Positions 26,469 through 35,114 of a stretch of DNA of 35,788 nt are shown piece by piece (position 1 is the first letter of the stretch; every line of letters starts with the position of its first letter). Location: the IMG/VR virus record IMGVR_UViG_3300030390_001081, positions 453-36,240 of that record; one strand, given 5' to 3'. Both the position numbers and the translations under genes were made by a program. Under the pieces are notes generated by a model, which was not told the origin of the DNA, searched no databases, and was given only the letters and a program-made list of their open reading frames with translations. This stretch comes from a virus.

Positions 26469-28314
26469 AATTAAGGTAGATCCACAAAGGTACAGACCTG
26501 TAGCTAATAATGGACATCCTGACACTAATCCTGATTCTGTTGAACATCAAGAGTATTGGGACCAAGAAATGGATAGGTGTATTAATGGTTACAAGCCAAA
26601 AGGTATGAAGAAAATATCTGGCAAGTACTACTTCTATCTTAACTACTATAAAATATTAGGTAATGATGGCGAAAAAAATTCTCGTAAGACTTTAATTAGT
26701 CCTTGGTACAGAGAAATGGATCATGAGTATTTTGATTTGTTTGAAACCTGTAAAAAAGAAGAGAAGGGAATGATTGTCATCAAAGCTAGGGATAAAGGGT
26801 TTAGTTATATGAACTCTGGACTGATTGCACACGAGTATACGTTCTTTCCTTATAATGATGTAGGTATAGCAGCTGGTCTACAAGCTACTGCTGATGCGTT
26901 CTTTGACAAAACTAAAAAAGGGTTAAATGCAATCCATGGAAACTTTAAACATTCTGTTTTAAAAGATACTGATGGTATGTTACGTTCTGGTTATAAGCAA
27001 AAGAACAAGAATGGTAAATGGGAAGTTGGAGGTTTTCAGTCTACAGTAATATGTAGAACAATGGATAATCCAGAGGTTTTTAAGGGTGAGCGTGTTTCGT
27101 TAATGGTATTTGAGGAAGCAGGAGAGTTCAAACATCTTAAAAATGCTTATATGTCTTCTAAGGCTTGCTTTATGGATGGTAATGTTCAATTTGGCGTACC
27201 AGTCGTAGGAGGTACTGGTGGTGACATTAGCAAAGCCTCGAAAGATTTTATGGATATGTATTATGAGCATGAAGCTTATAATCTTATTCCTATGTTTATA
27301 CCAGCGTCAAGAGCTTACTATGGATACTTTAATGTTGAAACTGGTAAGGAAGACGAGCCTGGTGCAAGAAAAGTTTTACTTGAGGAAAGAGAAAACATAG
27401 CTCAGTCTGGAGATAGAGAAGCATTTAACCTACATATACAAAACTACCCACTAGAAGTACAAGAAGCTTTCTTAAACACTAAGACAGCAAGGTTTGACAA
27501 CTCTAGACTTAACGCACAGCGTTCAAGAATATTGTCTAGCAAGGATTATAGAAGTCAAATACAAAGTGGTTATTTAGATTGGGACTTTGATGGAGAAGAT
27601 GAGTTTATAGTTAAGTGGCGACCAAATCCTGATGGGCCATATAAAATTTTACACCATCCTAATCCTGATTATAAAGATTTAGATATAGGTGGTATTGACT
27701 CATACGATCAAGATAAGGCTGGATCAACTACATCTTTAGGTTCTGCTATTATATATAGAAGATTCTTAGATACAGAAACGCCTGGAGATATGGTAATAGC
27801 AGACTATACAGAAAGACCAGATAAAAAAGAAGACTTTTGGGATGGTTGTTTAAAGTTAGCTGTATACTATAATGCAAAGATGTTAGTTGAATACACTAAG
27901 ATTGGTATATTAGATTACTTTAAAAGAATGAATGCATTAAAGTATCTAAAAGAAAAACCACAATCAGCACACTCACCTAATACTAAAACTAGAAATAGAT
28001 ATGGTGTGCATATGAATAAACAAGTTAAGTCTTTAATGGAAGATTTAATGGATGACTATATAAGAGAAAGTGTAGATGATATATGGTTTTTAGATTTGAT
28101 AGAAGAACTTACATCATATGGTACAAAAAATACTGACCGTGCTATGGCGTTTGGATGTTGTTTAATTCATAATATTGACAACTACAAAAGACAGGCAAAA
28201 GCAAAAGAAGAAATAATAGAAGATATTGGTTTTAGCAAATATACAAGAGGCGCTAATGGAATGCCAATAAAAGTTGATATTAATAAAAGAACAGAAGAAA
28301 CATATAAATTTTAA
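26461..28314 (+). CDS. terL: terminase large subunit
   Basis: 617 residues. ATPase: a deviant Walker A at ~108-120 (KARDKGFSYMNSG), preceded by strand EKGMIVI; Walker B ERVSLMVFEEAGEF (~210-223); coupling motif VPVVGGTGGD. Nuclease domain in the C-terminal half: IGGIDSYDQDKAGSTTSL with its first acidic residue, VIADYTERP, KMLVEYTKIGILDYF and WFLDLIEELTSYG. This is the motor and cutter that packages DNA into the prohead. Domain order and length match large terminases of crAss-like and related Bacteroidota phages (from memory). Confidence 0.88.
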   Translation: MGKIKVDPQRYRPVANNGHPDTNPDSVEHQEYWDQEMDRCINGYKPKGMKKISGKYYFYLNYYKILGNDGEKNSRKTLISPWYREMDHEYFDLFETCKKEEKGMIVIKARDKGFSYMNSGLIAHEYTFFPYNDVGIAAGLQATADAFFDKTKKGLNAIHGNFKHSVLKDTDGMLRSGYKQKNKNGKWEVGGFQSTVICRTMDNPEVFKGERVSLMVFEEAGEFKHLKNAYMSSKACFMDGNVQFGVPVVGGTGGDISKASKDFMDMYYEHEAYNLIPMFIPASRAYYGYFNVETGKEDEPGARKVLLEERENIAQSGDREAFNLHIQNYPLEVQEAFLNTKTARFDNSRLNAQRSRILSSKDYRSQIQSGYLDWDFDGEDEFIVKWRPNPDGPYKILHHPNPDYKDLDIGGIDSYDQDKAGSTTSLGSAIIYRRFLDTETPGDMVIADYTERPDKKEDFWDGCLKLAVYYNAKMLVEYTKIGILDYFKRMNALKYLKEKPQSAHSPNTKTRNRYGVHMNKQVKSLMEDLMDDYIRESVDDIWFLDLIEELTSYGTKNTDRAMAFGCCLIHNIDNYKRQAKAKEEIIEDIGFSKYTRGANGMPIKVDINKRTEETYKF

Positions 28315-28316
28315 TT

Positions 28317-30566
28317 ATGGACACAAGCTCATACCAATTCCCACCTCAACTCCTACCTGACTCAGAAAAAGATCAGGATTGGTGCGAACAAATGATAGAC
28401 GCAGTAGCTGGACACATCTACGAAGACAATAGTGTATTTGAAAATAGTGTGTATGAAGACATACAAAATTACTCTATATACAACGGAGATTTTGAACTTA
28501 CTGACTATCAATATCTTACAGAGCAATATGGTTTTTCACAGCCAGCTAGATTGGTAAACTACCCAATTATACAACCTAAAATAGATTTATTGTTAGGTGA
28601 AGAGCTTCGTAGACCTATGGATATGAAGGTGGTAAGTACTAATAAAGATGCTACTATTCGTAAAGAAGATATGAAGATAAAGTTACAGCTTAAGAAGTTT
28701 ACAGAAACTATGAAGCAAGAACTTGTTCAGAAAATAGGTATGGAAGCTAAAACTATGTTAGACGAATTACCTATACCAGATGATATTCAAAAGTATATGG
28801 AGTATACTTACAAAGAAGCAGTAGAAGAAGTTGCACAAGATGGATTAGAATATCTAAATCAAAAGTATGGATTTAGAGAAATATTTAAAGCAGGTTTTAG
28901 AGATTTGTTAGTTACTGGTAGTGAGTTCTATAAAATATACAACAAAGGTGGAGATCCATTTATTAGAAGAGTAGATCCAAGAAGTATAGCATATGATACA
29001 AATACTGATAGTGACTTTATAGATGATTGTCAATGGATAGGTGAAGAAAGATTTTTAACTGCAAACGAAGTACTTGATGAGTTTAGAGATCAGCTTACAG
29101 AAGAAGATGTAACATTCTTAAGTGAGATGGGACAAATATCTAGTCATAGTGACTATGCATCTTACAACACATCTATTGATTGGATTTCTTGGCAAAAAGG
29201 ACAGCAAGCTAGAATTAAAGTAGTACACTGTGAATGGAAATCTGTAAGAGCTTTGAAGTTTAAAATATCTCCAAACAGATATGATTCAGAAAAACCATTT
29301 TATAAATTAGTTCCAGACAATTATAAGGAAAAGAAAAAAGATACTATACGTACAAGATATATAGATGATATATGGATTGGTACTAAAATTGGAGGTAAGA
29401 TATTAGTTGATTGTCGTAGAAGACCTAATCAAGTACGTTCTGTAGATGATCCAGGAAGTGCACATTTATCGTATGTAGGTTTAATTAAAAACAATACTAC
29501 AGGTAAGAAGTCTTCTATGGTAGGACTACTTAAAAATATACAGATGCTATATAATATTGTTATGTATCATATAGAATTAGCATTAGCTCGTTCTGGTGGT
29601 AAGGCAGTAATATACGATGTATCGCAACTACCTACTAACTTAGGTATGGATATGCAGACTGTACTTTATCATTTAAAAACAGATGGTATTATACCAATTA
29701 ACTCAAAAGATGAGGGTGGTCAGGTAGCTAACTTTAATCAGTTTAGTCAGGTAGATTTTACTCTTAGTCAATCTGTACAGCAAATGATTAATCTTAAAAT
29801 GATGCTTGAAGATACTGCTGGACAAATATCTGGTGTTACAAAACAAAGAGAAGGTGCAGTTGGTCAATATGAATATGTAGGTAATGTACAGCGTAGTGTT
29901 GTGCAGTCAGCTACTATTACTGAAAGTTGGTTTCATGCACACAAAGAAGTTAAGAAAAAAGTTTATAGTAGAGCTGTAGAGCTTATGAAAATGTGTTGGA
30001 GTGAAGGTAAAAAATCTTCTTTAATACTTGGTGATGGTGCTAGTAAAATATTAAGTGTAATGCCTGAAATAGCACTTAATGACTATGCTATATTTGTAGG
30101 TGACTCTGGTAAAGATGATGCTATAAGACAATCTGTAACGCAATTATCACAGTCTGCATTACAATCAGGACAAGTTAGTTTGTTAGATGTTATTAGAGTT
30201 CTTAAGGCTGATACTGCTACAGAAGCAGAACGTGTACTTGAAATGGGTATGGAGGCTGTTAAAAAAGAACAGGCACAAGCTCAACAACAACAGCAACAAA
30301 TGATGCAAGTTCAACAACAAGCTGAAGCAGCTAAATTTGAAAAAGAAGCACAGCTTAAGAAAATGGATAACGATACTAAAATTCAAGTTGCTAATATTCA
30401 ATCACAATCAGACATTAAAGTTGCTGAAATAGCTGATATGTCTAAGCGTGATATAGCAGACATGAAAGAAAAGGTAACTTTAGGAAAAGAAGGTAACACA
30501 GTAGAGAACTCTGAGAGTGATGCTGCTAATTCTTTTGAAAAAGTAAAAGATAAGGTTACTGAATAA
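28317..30566 (+). CDS. portal protein
   Basis: 749 residues, two bases after the terminase stop. Typical portal features: conserved LVNYPIIQPKIDLLLGEELR, the wing and stem regions (EFYKIYNKGGDPFIRRVDPR, SIAYDTNTDSDFIDDCQWIG), the long helical crown and ISGVTKQREGAVGQYEYVGN. The last ~130 residues are Gln-rich coiled coil (KEQAQAQQQQQQMMQVQQQA), unusual but seen in large portals of Bacteroidota phages. Forms the 12-mer gate at one vertex and the docking site for the terminase. No frameshift. Confidence 0.8.
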   Translation: MDTSSYQFPPQLLPDSEKDQDWCEQMIDAVAGHIYEDNSVFENSVYEDIQNYSIYNGDFELTDYQYLTEQYGFSQPARLVNYPIIQPKIDLLLGEELRRPMDMKVVSTNKDATIRKEDMKIKLQLKKFTETMKQELVQKIGMEAKTMLDELPIPDDIQKYMEYTYKEAVEEVAQDGLEYLNQKYGFREIFKAGFRDLLVTGSEFYKIYNKGGDPFIRRVDPRSIAYDTNTDSDFIDDCQWIGEERFLTANEVLDEFRDQLTEEDVTFLSEMGQISSHSDYASYNTSIDWISWQKGQQARIKVVHCEWKSVRALKFKISPNRYDSEKPFYKLVPDNYKEKKKDTIRTRYIDDIWIGTKIGGKILVDCRRRPNQVRSVDDPGSAHLSYVGLIKNNTTGKKSSMVGLLKNIQMLYNIVMYHIELALARSGGKAVIYDVSQLPTNLGMDMQTVLYHLKTDGIIPINSKDEGGQVANFNQFSQVDFTLSQSVQQMINLKMMLEDTAGQISGVTKQREGAVGQYEYVGNVQRSVVQSATITESWFHAHKEVKKKVYSRAVELMKMCWSEGKKSSLILGDGASKILSVMPEIALNDYAIFVGDSGKDDAIRQSVTQLSQSALQSGQVSLLDVIRVLKADTATEAERVLEMGMEAVKKEQAQAQQQQQQMMQVQQQAEAAKFEKEAQLKKMDNDTKIQVANIQSQSDIKVAEIADMSKRDIADMKEKVTLGKEGNTVENSESDAANSFEKVKDKVTE

Positions 30567-30571
30567 TTTAT

Positions 30572-30579
30572 TATATTTG
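30572..30579 (+). promoter_or_regulatory. TATATTTG promoter-like box
   Basis: TAnnTTTG match 29 bases upstream of the scaffold-like gene's ATG at 30609 and just after the portal stop. Followed by CAAATAG, like the 5730 box. Could boost capsid-gene expression. Confidence 0.5.
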
Positions 30580-30608
30580 CAAATAGTTAGGGACTTAAAT
30601 ATTAACAT

Positions 30609-31673
30609 ATGTCAGAAAAAGAAACAAGCTTAGTAAATTCTGTTGATGAACAGACTACTCAGCAAGAAGAAAGTAAAACATTTGATGTCAATGCTTTTTT
30701 AGGAAAAGAAGAAGGTGAACAAGTAGACACCAATACAGATGATCAACCATATACAGAAGCTAAAAAAGACGAAGAGTCTGATGATGACTTTGATGGTTTT
30801 TCTTGGAATGAAATTGAAACAGAATCAGAAGAACAAGAAGAAACAAAAGAAGAAGTTGAGCCAGAAGAAGATTGGGATGATGTTGTATTTAATAGAAAAA
30901 AAGAAGATACAACTAAAACCGATGTTGATGAAAAAACTGACGATACTGAAAAATCTAGAGAAATAGATTGGGCTAATGTAACTAAAGCTTTAGGTTTAAA
31001 TATAGACACTAACTATAAAGAAGAGTTAGAAGCAATAGTTAGAAAAATGGATGCACAAGGAATTGATCCTATTGAAAGTGCAAATCAAAATGAAATCATT
31101 GGTAAAATGGAATCATTTTTAAAATTGACAGATAGAGATTTACTATCTGAAGAAATGAGAAATGACGGCATGGAGGACGATGATATAGTATCTATATTAG
31201 ATTCTATGGAAGATGCAGGAACTATTAAAAGAGATGCATTTAGAATTAGAAAACAAATTGGTCAGTACTTAGAACAAGCAAAGCTTGAAGATAAACAGAC
31301 CGCTGAAAAAACTGCTAGTGAAAAGAAAGAAGCAATAGCAAATAATAAAAAACAATTACAAGATCAATTAAAAGAAATGAAAAGCTTCATGGGAGGCAGA
31401 GTAGGAAAAGAGGATATGCAAGAGGCGTATAAGTATATCGTATCTGGTGATATGCAAAAGGACATTTGGAACAACCATGGCAATGCCGCGGAGGTTGCAA
31501 TGTTTATGCTATACAAAGATAAGTTTGCTCAAATCTTGCGTAGCCAAGGTAGAGAAGAGGGTAAAGCTGGAATCTTAAATATGATTTCATCTCCTTCTCG
31601 TGGTGGGAAAAACAAATCTAATTATAGACCAAAGTCTAAAGGATTTGACCCCAACGCTTTTATGAAGGATTAA
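30609..31673 (+). CDS. scaffolding-like protein
   Basis: 354 residues, highly acidic first third (EEQEETKEEVEPEEDWDDVV), a long helical middle and a basic C-terminus. The segment FDVNAFLGKEE near the N-terminus and FDPNAFMKD at the very C-terminus are repeats of one short motif, as expected of bait sequences that bind the capsid protein. Position between portal and major capsid genes is the classic scaffold position. The missing piece is a visible protease. Confidence 0.65.
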   Translation: MSEKETSLVNSVDEQTTQQEESKTFDVNAFLGKEEGEQVDTNTDDQPYTEAKKDEESDDDFDGFSWNEIETESEEQEETKEEVEPEEDWDDVVFNRKKEDTTKTDVDEKTDDTEKSREIDWANVTKALGLNIDTNYKEELEAIVRKMDAQGIDPIESANQNEIIGKMESFLKLTDRDLLSEEMRNDGMEDDDIVSILDSMEDAGTIKRDAFRIRKQIGQYLEQAKLEDKQTAEKTASEKKEAIANNKKQLQDQLKEMKSFMGGRVGKEDMQEAYKYIVSGDMQKDIWNNHGNAAEVAMFMLYKDKFAQILRSQGREEGKAGILNMISSPSRGGKNKSNYRPKSKGFDPNAFMKD

Positions 31674-31755
31674 TTTAACAAGGGCAATGCCAAATGTAAG
31701 ATTATGACTAAGTAAATAATTTAATTTAGTTTTTAATTTTTAATATTTAGAAAAA

Positions 31756-33198
31756 ATGGCAAAATTGACATTTTCAAATGAACGGTTCGGTAATGGTACT
31801 ACTCCAGAAAACGCATTAAACAACGCGTTACTGCAGTATCCTGAGATTGCTAGTACCTTAATTCAACAGTTTCCTAGATACACACTAACATTATTATTAG
31901 AAAAAGTTGGTTTGTTCGCTTCCGAAAAAGTTTTAGGCGATAACTCTTTTGAGTGGAAGGTTATGGGACGTTATAACAAAAAACAATTTATCGCATCAAC
32001 TGCAGATTCTTCACATGCGGCAGGTCAGAAAGTAGCATTTACTTTCGCTGATACTTCTGGTGGAGCTGCAGTTAATTATTACAACTTATATGACTTACTT
32101 CGTTTCCAAGATGGATCGACTGGTTTGATTGTTGGTATTTCTGGATCTACTTATCAAGTAGAGTGCATTGATGCTGGTGCAAACGCAGCTAACGAAGTTG
32201 TAGGTCGTATTGGTTCTGCATTCCCTTACGGATCTAGTGGAGCAGATGTTGGTGAGAACTGGGCATACCCAGAAACTCATAAGAACTTCTTGACTATTAT
32301 GCGTAAGAAATGTACAGTAACTGGTAAAGACGCTACTGATGTAACTTGGATTGAGAATAATGGTTCTCGTTTATGGTACTTCACACGTGAGCAGCAGTTA
32401 ATGGATCAGTTTATGTATGAGCAAGAATTACAGAGATGGTACGGAAAGCGTTCTGTTGCATCACCTACTTCTAACTATACTTCTACTAACGCAGACATTT
32501 TCTCTGAAGATGTATCTGATCAGTCTTTAGCTGATGGTTCTGAAGGTAGAGTAATTATAGGAGATGGTCTTTTAGCACAAATCGACTCTTCAAACCAAGC
32601 TACTTATACTGCTGGTGCACTTACTGAAGACATCATTACTGAGTTCTTAGCTAAGTTATCACTTAACGCTACTAACTCTGAAGGTAATGAGTACTTAGTG
32701 TACACAGGTACTGAAGGTCGTTTAGCATTCCATAAAGCTATGAAAGATTTACTTATTGCTCCTACTGGTAGCTTTACAGGTGGATCATTTGCAGGTGTAA
32801 ATGGAGATGTTGAATTAGGTGCTAACTTTACATCTTACATGGCTTTAGGTAACAAAATTACTGTTGCTTACTGTCCAGTATTTGATGATAATCACATGCA
32901 CGGATCTACATCTGGAACTAACGCATTTGGTGACTCAAGATTAAAAGAGTCTGCTAAAATGGTTTTCTTAGATATGGGAAGCACAAGTGGTGTAAACAAC
33001 ATTGAGTTGATCACTAAAGGTGCTGAAGGTATGAATAGAAGCTTCGTTAAGAAATACGTAACAGGTATGGTAAATCCTTATGACGCTAATTCTATGATGG
33101 CTGCTAACGCTGATGACAAGTTCGAGTGTCACGTATTAGCTGAGTCTGGAATCGTTGTAAGAAATCCATTATCTTGCGGAATCTTATCTGTAGCATAA
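31756..33198 (+). CDS. major capsid protein
   Basis: 480 residues. Starts MAKLTFSNERFGNGTTPENA, rich in Gly/Ala/Ser/Thr; segments such as LWYFTREQQLMDQFMYEQEL QRWYGKR (E-loop/long helix region) and a beta-rich C-terminal half (KMVFLDMGSTSGVNNIELIT) are as expected for an HK97-fold capsid protein, though this is not provable by eye. Strong evidence is context: scaffold upstream, portal and terminase further upstream, a strong hairpin immediately downstream and an A-rich start context. Codon use looks more even and G/C-richer than in the neighbours, typical of a very highly expressed gene. Confidence 0.75.
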   Translation: MAKLTFSNERFGNGTTPENALNNALLQYPEIASTLIQQFPRYTLTLLLEKVGLFASEKVLGDNSFEWKVMGRYNKKQFIASTADSSHAAGQKVAFTFADTSGGAAVNYYNLYDLLRFQDGSTGLIVGISGSTYQVECIDAGANAANEVVGRIGSAFPYGSSGADVGENWAYPETHKNFLTIMRKKCTVTGKDATDVTWIENNGSRLWYFTREQQLMDQFMYEQELQRWYGKRSVASPTSNYTSTNADIFSEDVSDQSLADGSEGRVIIGDGLLAQIDSSNQATYTAGALTEDIITEFLAKLSLNATNSEGNEYLVYTGTEGRLAFHKAMKDLLIAPTGSFTGGSFAGVNGDVELGANFTSYMALGNKITVAYCPVFDDNHMHGSTSGTNAFGDSRLKESAKMVFLDMGSTSGVNNIELITKGAEGMNRSFVKKYVTGMVNPYDANSMMAANADDKFECHVLAESGIVVRNPLSCGILSVA

Positions 33199-33218
33199 TT
33201 AACTTAATCGGCTTACAC

Positions 33219-33240
33219 AGGGAGGTTTAGACGCCTCCCT
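33219..33240 (+). terminator. hairpin after the capsid gene
   Basis: AGGGAGGT-TTAGAC-GCCTCCCT, eight paired positions including one G-U, 20 bases after the capsid stop. It is by far the most G/C-rich stem in the region. No T-run follows, so it may protect or partly terminate the capsid mRNA. A second, weaker pairing (TCCT/AGGA) follows before the next gene. Confidence 0.65.
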
Positions 33241-33279
33241 CTCTAAGCTTTAACTTAATAAAAGTCCTCTGAGTAAAGT

Positions 33280-33285
33280 AGGAGG
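33280..33285 (+). promoter_or_regulatory. AGGAGG Shine-Dalgarno-like site
   Basis: A perfect AGGAGG, ten bases before the ATG at 33296. Bacteroidota rarely use such sites and other genes here show A-rich leaders. It could pair with TCCTC 14 bases upstream, hiding it. It is unusual enough to be noted as possibly deciding the translation of the 33296 gene. Confidence 0.4.
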
Positions 33286-33295
33286 CAATACAAAA

Positions 33296-33625
33296 ATGTC
33301 TAAAGAAAAGTACTTAATTTTTGCAAATAGCACTACGGATACTATGATGTTTCCTGTTAGCAATATAGCAATGTTAGAAAATACAGATGCAGATACTATG
33401 CAAATACACTTTCAACCAGGAACAGATAATACCGCTGGTAGCGTTATATTTGAAATTACTGCTGATAAAGGTGTAGAGTTTATGAAGTTGCTTACAGAAG
33501 CAATTAGAAGTTCACGTAGTCCTTATATTGTAGTAGCTGATGATATAAATTCTGAATATTTTTCAGGATCATTTGGAGGCACTACTGTTGCTGCTACTGC
33601 TTGTACAACAATTGCATTATTGTAA
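33296..33625 (+). CDS. 109-residue head-associated protein (unknown)
   Basis: Begins MSKEKYLIFANSTTDTMMFP, then alternating strands (IAMLENTDADTMQIHFQPGT, GSVIFEITADKGVEFMKLLT) and ends with a Gly/Ala/Thr-rich tail. Directly follows the capsid protein; the pattern 'ENT...V(I/L)EITA(D/N)KG(V/F)EFMK' I recall from small capsid-associated proteins of marine Bacteroidota phages. Likely head decoration or cement. Confidence 0.55.
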   Translation: MSKEKYLIFANSTTDTMMFPVSNIAMLENTDADTMQIHFQPGTDNTAGSVIFEITADKGVEFMKLLTEAIRSSRSPYIVVADDINSEYFSGSFGGTTVAATACTTIALL

Positions 33626-33660
33626 TTTAACTGAATATTTAATTTTATAATTGTAAAAAA

Positions 33661-34134
33661 ATGGCAAATTATATTAATCCCGATAGAAATATCGTAGTAC
33701 CAGGACTAGATCCTGTTGTTAACTTTGAAAGCATGAGACTTCGTTATGAAAGTATCACTGCTGCTAAAGAGCTAACTGTAAAAGACTCAGGTAAATTATT
33801 TGGGTTGAATTTAGCTGCAGGATTCACTGTAACTTTACCCGCTATAGCTGATGCTGAAGCTGGTTGGTTTTGTGAGTTTTTTGTAGGACTTGTAACTACT
33901 AGTAATAATTACATCATTACAGAGAAAACATCTGCTGATACTAATGTTATCGTATCACATATGTCAATTCTAGAAATTGATAGTGGTGATGATGGTCTGC
34001 ATAATGCAGCACACACTATTATTACTTTTGAAGGTACACCTGCATTAGGCGATAAAGTTAGAATTTTTTGTGATGGATCAAAGTATTACGCTACAGGTGT
34101 AGGCGTATCTGATGATTTTGTTGCATTAACATAA
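33661..34134 (+). CDS. 157-residue beta-rich virion protein
   Basis: Starts MANYINPDRNIVVPGLDPVV, then a beta-rich body (GKLFGLNLAAGFTVTLPAIA, GWFCEFFVGLVTTSNNYIIT). The strand arrangement 'LLP-type loop then F-x-F-x-V' is common in phage head or fibre domains. It is A-rich at its start (TGTAAAAAAATGGC). Probable decoration or fibre-base protein; no family recognised. Confidence 0.55.
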   Translation: MANYINPDRNIVVPGLDPVVNFESMRLRYESITAAKELTVKDSGKLFGLNLAAGFTVTLPAIADAEAGWFCEFFVGLVTTSNNYIITEKTSADTNVIVSHMSILEIDSGDDGLHNAAHTIITFEGTPALGDKVRIFCDGSKYYATGVGVSDDFVALT

Positions 34135-34150
34135 TAATGTTTTAATTAGA

Positions 34151-34177
34151 GAGGGGTGAAATTTTGAGTAACCCCTC
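34151..34177 (+). terminator. terminator-like hairpin
   Basis: GAGGGGT-(13-base loop)-ACCCCTC, perfect 7-bp stem, 16 bases after the 34134 stop. Followed by ACTAATTTTT, a weak T-run. It lies wholly upstream of the 34194 start codon, so it can be a partial terminator between head genes. Confidence 0.55.
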
Positions 34178-34193
34178 ACTAATTTTTATAAAT

Positions 34194-34400
34194 ATGGCAG
34201 TATACAAATTAATAAATGGAAAGCTTGTGGATGTTAGAGAGATACCACAAGAAGATAAAAAGACACCGCACTTTAATGCGGGAATAAACCTTACTCCAGG
34301 GTTAAATTGGGGAAAACGTGGTTACCAAAAAAAATACATTTCTACTGACGAAAGTGGAAAGAAAAAAGTATTTTCGGAGAAGCGTAATACAGGAGAGTAA
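34194..34400 (+). CDS. 68-residue basic protein, unknown
   Basis: ATG at 34194 (MAVYKLINGKLVDVREIPQE); a TTG at 34164 lies inside the hairpin and is rejected. Later part TPHFNAGINLTPGLNWGKRG is Gly/Asn-rich and followed by a Lys-rich end. No family recognised; located among head genes. Confidence 0.5.
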   Translation: MAVYKLINGKLVDVREIPQEDKKTPHFNAGINLTPGLNWGKRGYQKKYISTDESGKKKVFSEKRNTGE

Positions 34401-34421
34401 TTAATTTTTAAAACCAAAAAA

Positions 34422-35114
34422 ATGGCACATTTAGTTTACATTAAAGCAAAGAATTTAAAGAAGTTTAACTATGCATCTTTTGCTGCATATAAAAACAGAC
34501 AAGGTAAAACAGTAAAGCTTATTGATCCAGATGGACAACCATTAGATAAATGGGAGCTTACACAATCAATGAGAGCGTTTGATTTAGATAATGAACACGA
34601 CAACACAGTGTATCAATTTTTAAAAGATCATCCATTAATTAAAAGAGGTGGATTTACTTTTGTTGATACTAGAAAGAACGAAGAAGAAAATGCAGCAGCA
34701 GCTATTGCATCAGCAGAAGCAGTTACGCTTGCTACAAGTATGACACCATCAGAGTATGATGATATGGCAAGACTTATTGGTATATCTATACACTTTGATG
34801 ATATTGTTACTAAAGCAAAAGTATTGCAATATGCAAACAAGAGTCCTGAAAAATTCGTACAAACCTATAATAATAAAGATAAAGACTTTTATGTTTTCTT
34901 AAAAAAAGCAGAAGAAAAGAAACTTATATCTTATATTAATGGAGTTTGGAAGTATGGTTCTAACAGTATAGGACTAACTGATGAAGCTGCAATTGAGTGG
35001 TTAAAAGACAACAAAGATGTATATGCTCTTATGAAAAATGAACTAAGAGGTAGCTCAACAAATGAAATGGTAGATATAGCTAAAAAAAGTAAAAAATCTA
35101 AAGTAACTAAATAA
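34422..35114 (+). CDS. 230-residue head/neck-region protein, unknown
   Basis: Begins MAHLVYIKAKNLKKFNYASF with strand-rich first third (VKLIDPDGQPLDKWELTQSM), then an Ala-rich helix (ENAAAAIASAEAVTLATSMT), two helical modules (KVLQYANKSPEKFVQTYNNK) and a basic tail. Preceded by an A-rich leader (ACCAAAAAAATGGC). Its stop overlaps the next start (TAATG). The position suggests a connector or assembly protein. No family recognised. Confidence 0.5.
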   Translation: MAHLVYIKAKNLKKFNYASFAAYKNRQGKTVKLIDPDGQPLDKWELTQSMRAFDLDNEHDNTVYQFLKDHPLIKRGGFTFVDTRKNEEENAAAAIASAEAVTLATSMTPSEYDDMARLIGISIHFDDIVTKAKVLQYANKSPEKFVQTYNNKDKDFYVFLKKAEEKKLISYINGVWKYGSNSIGLTDEAAIEWLKDNKDVYALMKNELRGSSTNEMVDIAKKSKKSKVTK

